64,000 nt of DNA, taken from Dermatemys mawii. Taxonomy: Eukaryota > Chordata > Testudines > Dermatemydidae. This document shows positions 58,320 through 64,000 of this stretch, one piece after another; the first letter of the stretch is position 1; every line of letters starts with the position of its first letter. The position numbers and the translations under genes were made by a program. The notes under the pieces were generated by a model that did not search any database, was not told the origin of the DNA, and saw only the letters and a list, made by a program, of their open reading frames with translations. The stretch lies in NCBI GenBank assembly GCA_007922305.1, contig ML677385.1, positions 6,040,336 through 6,104,335 on the forward strand, given 5' to 3'.

Positions 58320-60190
58320 ATGGGGTAGACCTTGATAGTTTTAAAAAGCTCTACAGTTAAGTGATTTAAACAATTTTAAAGTATAGGATTTAGACATGAA
58401 GCTTCTTGCTGTCTATATGAAACTTCAAACAAAAACATCTATCTGTATAAAGACTTAACAGAAACTAAGGATCATGCACAAACAGTTGTTTTGAAGTAAA
58501 CAACCCAATTATTTACTGACACTACTTGCAAAGGTAAAGAAAAAGATGCTGGTAATCTGCAACACCTGGAAAAAGCTACTTCATCTGTTGAGTAATTGAC
58601 ATTTTGGACTAATTAATAATAATGGTGCTATTGTTGAAGATATAGAACAAAACATCTAAAACAAGTGAGCATCATCAAAATAATATACCTTTTAGAAGAC
58701 CCTTGTCCACAGGCACTGTACGTTCATTGCTGTGCATAACTAGCTGTGTAATGGAGCATCTTTTTAGGGCAATTGCATAGTACAATGTCTTTTCTTTGTC
58801 TTGGAATCGCTTTGCTGCATGTTCTCATAAAAATCATTAGCTCCTTGTGTCCATTCAAAACACAGATAAAACCCAAAGAACTGCCACAGCCATTAGAAAC
58901 AAGATAAAAATGTCCAGTGCAGTGTGAAATCAGCACTGACAGACTGTGGTGCCATTGACAGCTGTCTTGAAGAAATAAATGAGGTCAGAACAATGGGTCT
59001 GAAGGATGCCACAGCATTTCTGTTCCTAAAGATGTTTTATAATTAACTACAGTAGCTGAGACCTTTCTCAAGTTTTTGCAGAAGAAATTCCTAGCTGAAG
59101 CCCAGAAACATATTGTGGTGGTGTTTTCAAAATAAGGCGGCCTAGAAACTAAAATGTGAGAATGCATGGTTAGCCCTATACCTCTGGTACGGCTTTGCAC
59201 TGCCATGCAGGAGTCACGGGTTTAACCGTAGTACCAGTTTCTCTCTCTCCCTAGTATGGTGGCTGAGATTGAGAATGCTATAGAGACAACAGATACAGAT
59301 CTGTGTACATTGGTGCCCTCTTATGACGAGGCATGATGGGCTCTGAGTGGAGTCCCACCATTCCTTAGCTATAGAATGCTGGTGGTGTTGAGAAAAAACT
59401 GGAGGCTGCAGCATTTCACTGAAGTTACTTATAGCTGACAAGTGAAGTAGTAGGCCAGCATTGTTTGGATAGATGAAAATTAGAAATGAGCCTGAACCCA
59501 AATCTTGGCTAAGAATATCTATGAACTTCAGCTCTTTGGATCCAAAGTCTGTGTGTGGCTCACCCAGTCACTGATGAAATGAGGTTTCTTTCTTCTTATT
59601 GTTACCTGGGCCCATATTCTTTCAGCAAGGGATCACAGTTCTGTGAGGCTTACAGAGGTTTTTATGAGAACTTTAATTACCCATGAATATTAACTCCCTT
59701 ATGGTTTCCTTACTTTGTACCCTGTATCCATCGAAGCTTCCCCTGTGCAAAAAAAATAAAATAAAAAATGCTATGGCTTGGATCCACCAAGGTACGTAGG
59801 TGCTTAGAAAATGACAGGAACAGCACTGTGATCCACAGAGCCTGAGTTAGACTCTTATGTTCCTCTACAGTGAATGACGGGGGCAAGGGTGGGGTGAGAT
59901 GGTTTGTGGTGATGTGCGGGTGGGTGGCAAGTGTTAGGTGAGGAGCTACATAAGCTAGCCAGTATAAGATGCCAATGAGAGGGATGTGCTAAGCCCATCC
60001 CCTCTTACACAGATAAGTGCTTAAGACCAGGCTGCAAGGAGGCACCTGTCTCTGCCAGAGAGCTACAAAATGGGGAAGGATAGGTGTTCCTTGGCCAAAC
60101 TCATGTGCAGGGCCCAATCTGGTAGGGAAGCTCAGACACCACCTAATTCCACACAGAACAGCCAGAGGAGGGGGAAGAACGCAGTTTTCC
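58320..60190. other. Intergenic DNA without recognised genes
   Basis: No gene-like frames. A tRNA-like word (CACGGGTTTAACCGTAG, near 59214) may mark an old SINE. Otherwise nothing is identified. Confidence 0.45.
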
Positions 60191-60194
60191 TTTT

Positions 60195-60345
60195 AGCCTG
60201 GTGGTTAGAGCACTCACCTAGGATGTGGAAGACCACTGGTTCAAGTTCCCCTGTGTCCTATGGGAAGAGATTTGAATGGGGATCTGCCACCTCTCAGGTG
60301 AGTGCCATGGCATGAGCGCAACCATCTCTTCTCAGAGCATAATGG
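60195..60345. repeat. tRNA-like palindromic SINE fragment
   Basis: GCCTGGTGGTTAGAGCACTC resembles a tRNA box A and GGTTCAAGTTCC a box B. The right half (GATCTGCCACCTCTCAGGTG then AGTGCCATGG) is a degraded inverted image of the left, so the fragment is a foldback. It is not a functional tRNA gene: acceptor stem pairing is absent. Confidence 0.5.
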
Positions 60346-61159
60346 ACACTGGTTCCCCTCTCAACAAAACACTGCTCTAGCCTCTGCTCCTATTGGCGTA
60401 TCACAGTAGTAAAGAATTGCAGGGGTCACTTTTTTCTTACATTGAACATGAGGCTTTATCTGAATAAGGAACGCAGTATTATGCCTAAAACTGCTCTGTC
60501 TCTTTCCCTGATTCACTGCAGAGCTTATGCCTGAAACAGTCCCTTATAAACAAATGCTACATTCCGCTATGATGACATGGCAGTTACACTATTTCGAACT
60601 GTCCTGTGTACAGTTGTTACAGAGGGATATTGTAGTATAATAAATGACAGTACTTTTCCCAAATACCAGAGCCTGGAAAAGTCTTACTTCAGAGGCTTAG
60701 GTCACTGCAGTGATTTTTAAAGACAGTTATAATTTTATTTTATTTAGAAATTACGTGTTCCGAAAGAGCTGTTTTTTGTAAAACTTTTGTAATAAGAAAT
60801 TAAATAATAACATTTTAGAAAGAGGAAGAAGTAATAAAAAGCACCCCTAATTCTCAGATCAGAGCAATAATGTGTCAGGCAGCATCAAAGCATTAAACAA
60901 CATTGTTTACATCATGAACACCAAATGACATGGCTTAAGAAACCAATTAATGTATTGTGTGATAACATAAAGTTATCACACAATACAGTTCTTGAAAGGA
61001 CCAGAAATTCTATGTGGTGCAAGACACAACTTCCCTGAAGCAAATAATTTTCATATAAAGTTACATGGAAATTACTTTTTCTATTATTTAATAAAATAAT
61101 AACATTTAATTTTTGTATCATTTCACATAGTGAAGCTCCCCTATCAGGTAGGAAGATGG

Positions 61160-61265
61160 AGTATGTATTATTATTGCCATTTCGCAAATGAGGAAACTAA
61201 GGCAGAGAAGGTTTGGCCATTGACCATGTCAGATCAAGGAGTAGAAATCAGAATTTCCTGGCTCT
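61160..61265 (+). repeat. MIR-type SINE fragment
   Basis: TATTATTGCCATTTCGCAAA then TGAGGAAACTAAGGCAGAG, the MIR core, with a degraded tail. AT-rich flanks. Confidence 0.6.
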
Positions 61266-61635
61266 CATCCCTGAACCCAATATGTTAGATAATTCTCTCA
61301 TTAGATCATGTTCTTTCTTAATTAGAGGAATATGTTTGCATATGATACATTCCAGAAGCAAGACAAGGAACAGAATGACCCCTATGTTTGTAAAATAAAG
61401 AGGCACTGTCAGCTTCAGAATCATAATTTGAAATAACTTTTGTTTCACTTTATAATTAATCAGTACAAAATTAAAATAAAATCTGTTTGCTAATTTGTCT
61501 TTCATTAACATTATAACAGTTTTTGCTGATACAGTGAGAATTACTATTTATTTCTACAGTATTACATATGTGCATGGGGCTGTACTGCTAAATGCAAGAA
61601 CATAAGGATCCTGCCCAGGAGAGCTTGGTCTAAGG

Positions 61636-62283
61636 CAGTGTTTCTCAACTGCGGCACCAGGAGTGTTTCTGGTGGCCACAGCCTCTTGGCTGTGATTGGA
61701 GGAGGGAAGGCAAAGCAGCGGCCCCTCCGTCTTGTGTCTGGATGCACCACCTTGATGTTGGTTGCTGGAGCCATCAGCAGGGGTTGGGCCCTGCCTGCCT
61801 TTGGAGACATCCAGGGCACAATGGTGGAGGAGCAGGCAGCTGGTGAGTTTCCCCTCTTCCCAGAAAGGATAGGGTCAGGCTTTGGGCTTCAGCCCTGAGT
61901 GGCTGGGAGGCAGCTCTGGCCACGGGGCTTAAGGCTCCAGCCCTGGGCTCTGGCTGTGTGGTGGCAGGCCCCAGAATCTCACTTCAGGCTCCAGTCCACC
62001 TCTCCCTTAGCTCCCCACTTCCACCCTGACCCTCCATCCAGGGCTTAATTTGTCCCCAGGCTTGCCAGGGCTGAGTAAGTCTGCTGTGAAAAGTGAAACT
62101 TGTATGTTTGTAAATATCACTTTTCACAACAATAGATAAATTATGATTTGGACATGTATGTGTGCATATTTCTTGGTTTTCCTAAAGATATTTAAGTATT
62201 TTAGGCAAGTGTGAGAACGGCCACCAGCAAAAGTTGGTGTCCATACTTTGAGGCCACCAAAAAATTTGTCCTGAGAATTTCTG
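61636..62283. mobile_element. hAT MITE (CAGTGTTTCTCAAC type)
   Basis: Ends CAGTGTTTCTCAACTG and CCTGAGAATTTCTG, with an 8-bp duplication GTCTAAGG (61628-61635) and GTCTAAAG (62284-62291), seven of eight. 648 bp; a GC-rich left half gives long chance frames. Larger than the other MITEs, but I see no transposase. Confidence 0.82.
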
Positions 62284-62700
62284 GTCTAAAGTGAAATTGG
62301 TATCATCAGTATTCTGGTCACTGCCAGTTCATATCAGCACATATGCATTGCCCTGGGAACCATGCAATCTTCAAATGCAGAATTCTGTTATTCCTGGTTT
62401 GGAAACTGCTTTTCTTTCCACCTCTTGAAGGAACCGTGTTTCATGGAGGTGGGAATATGCAGAAAGAGCTATTTAAGCATTTATATGGCACTTATCATTG
62501 TAGTACATAAGTATAAATGCTGCAATGAGAATGTTAGTAAATAAATCTGTTTAATGTTATATCACTATTTAAATATTTTGAAATAAAAAATCCTCACGTT
62601 TATACCCTGTGAGTCAAATTCAGCCTTGGTACAAGAAGTGGAGTTGCATCAGGGTTAGATTTGATCCAATATTTCACCCCTACTCCTATTTACCCTCCGA

Positions 62701-62807
62701 GCCCTGACTCAGCACTTACGTGCATGCTTAACTTCAAGCATATATTGAAATCCATGGAGCCTTGCTTTAAATTAAGCACATGCTTAAGTGCTTTACTGAA
62801 TCAGGGC
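62701..62807. repeat. Palindromic repeat (CAGCACTTA...TAAGTGCTT)
   Basis: GCCCTGACTCAGCACTTACG and TGCATGCTTAACTT on the left pair with AATTAAGCACATGCTTAAG and TGCTTTACTGAATCAGGGC on the right. A small foldback repeat that I recognise as common in reptiles. Confidence 0.7.
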
Positions 62808-62815
62808 CCCAGTCA

Positions 62816-63625
62816 GTAACTATTTCCTTCCCAATCCCTCCAAAATGAAAATAAATTTAAGACAAAACTGTATTTTCCAATGTCCCTTTCAATTGTTTCC
62901 CTTGCATGGTTTGACCACTTGCTACACACACTTACTCCCTTCCCACTACAGGCAGCCGTCCCTGATCATTTCCCATCTTAAGTTTTGGGGATGCTCCAAA
63001 ACCATTTCCTTTGGCAGAAGCAGCAAGTGGGGAAGGAAAATTGTCCCCCAGCTGTAGTTGAAAAGGTCTTTGATGGCATGGCTGGCTGACCCATCCCTCC
63101 ACTGAGAGGTGACTTTGGAGGAACAGATGTGGGGTTCTTTCTCTGCCACTACATGGGGGTTCCAGTGGTTTCTTTCTTCTCCCCTGCAGAGACCCAGCAA
63201 CTACTTCACATCACCATGGAGGAGTCCAGGCAGCATTTTCTTCTTCCCTTCATTTCACTGTGGGGCATCATGGTGGTAGCTTCCCAAGGGGCCTGCAGTC
63301 CGGTTGTTGAGCATTTAAGAGACTCAGAACTTTGTTCAGGTATCTCCATCTGTGATGGTTGTTCCTTGCATGCTTTGTCCATATGTATGCACACACATGT
63401 ATGCTCATGAACACATTCCATCCTGCGGGCTTTGGGTCCTGGACACCAGTGACAAATGCTCGAAGCAAACAGAAAGGACTACAAGCAAAGTTAAAACCAA
63501 TGTAGAAAGTAAAGATTTAGATTCCCCTGCTCTCCCAACACTACATTGGGGTCTTAATTAAGTTGAAAGCATCCCTTTAATTTCTGTGTTGCCAAAGACA
63601 CGTTTTATTTCTGATACTTCATCCT
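62816..63625. other. Intergenic DNA without recognised features
   Basis: Short frames on both strands, none protein-like. Confidence 0.45.
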
Positions 63626-63630
63626 ACTTT

Positions 63631-63701
63631 GGGCCTGATCCAAAGCTCAGTGCAGTCAGTAAAACACTCCCTTTGATTGCAATGGGCTTTGAATCAGGGG
63701 C
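63631..63701. repeat. Palindromic repeat (GGGCCTGATCCAAAGC)
   Basis: GGGCCTGATCCAAAGC pairs with GGGCTTTGAATCAGGGGC across an ATTGCAATG-type centre. Related in design to 8657-8725 and 62701-62807. Confidence 0.65.
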
Positions 63702-64000
63702 TTAAATCCTTATAATCCTTTCCTTCCAAGAACAAAACAAATCCTTATTTTTGTCAGAAATTAAGTACACAGCAGCAAAAACTCTAAAACATCTGGCTCC
63801 CTTGGAGCCTCCCCCGCCAATGGTCTTCATTGTCCAGGAATTTGAGGGTCCAGATGTTCTCAGCCCCGACCAGTGCTCCCTTCGTGTCATCACTTTCATG
63901 TGATTTAAATGTTTTTCTTCTGGGGCATGTGATTGAGCTTTATATTGTAAATGCTATTGGGATCAGTGGAGCATTGCTGGACAGCCTTCAACAGCCTGGA

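Noticed and set aside
60195..60260. Functional tRNA gene
   Set aside because: Box A- and B-like words are present but the acceptor and anticodon stems do not pair; SINE-derived.

Overview
This is vertebrate nuclear DNA: intron-split genes with GT-AG splice sites, two CpG-island promoters, and intergenic DNA full of transposon relics. The repeat mix points to a turtle (Testudines), as inference: CR1 LINEs, a tRNA-headed SINE with a CR1-like tail, a Penelope-like element (PLE) with many short PLE tails, hAT and Tigger-like MITEs, and old MIR-type SINEs. No bacterial genes, CRISPR arrays or operons are present.

Two genes are read in full. The CXorf38 orthologue runs on the + strand from 1017 to about 21391 in six exons (about 355 aa). 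The ATP6AP2 orthologue ((pro)renin receptor / V-ATPase accessory protein 2) runs on the - strand from 44714 to 31753 in nine exons (exactly 350 codons, all junctions in phase). The genes converge, as they do at human Xp11.4. The mammalian retrogene MPC1L, which lies between them in human, is not seen.

Layout: 1-640 is unassigned upstream DNA (MED14 would be the expected neighbour, but no exon is recognised). 640-1480 is the CXorf38 CpG island and exon 1. 1239-8386 is intron 1, holding a PLE with reverse transcriptase (2029-3900), a palindromic hAT transposon (4421-6028), a Tigger-like MITE and a hAT MITE. 8387-16615 holds exons 2-5. Exon 6 (21161-21391) stops exactly at the first three bases of a hAT MITE. 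21512-30850 is intergenic, with a CR1 and a foldback hAT MITE. 30878-44714 is ATP6AP2, with CR1s in introns 3 and 6. 43915-45300 is its CpG island and a degenerate promoter repeat. 45350-64000 is intergenic: nested MITEs, a solo LTR, an LTR-like element with very short direct repeats split by a PLE insertion, and several other MITE and SINE copies.

The signals most worth a second look are: hammerhead-ribozyme-like cores in the PLE tails, several of which sit in foldback pairs; a hAT transposon whose 3' third is duplicated in inverted orientation; a MITE that supplies the CXorf38 stop codon; an RNxxxH (HEPN-like) motif plus a Cys/His cluster in CXorf38; and four TGA(G/T/C)TGACA-type (PBX-PREP/MEIS-like) motifs in degenerate repeats upstream of ATP6AP2.
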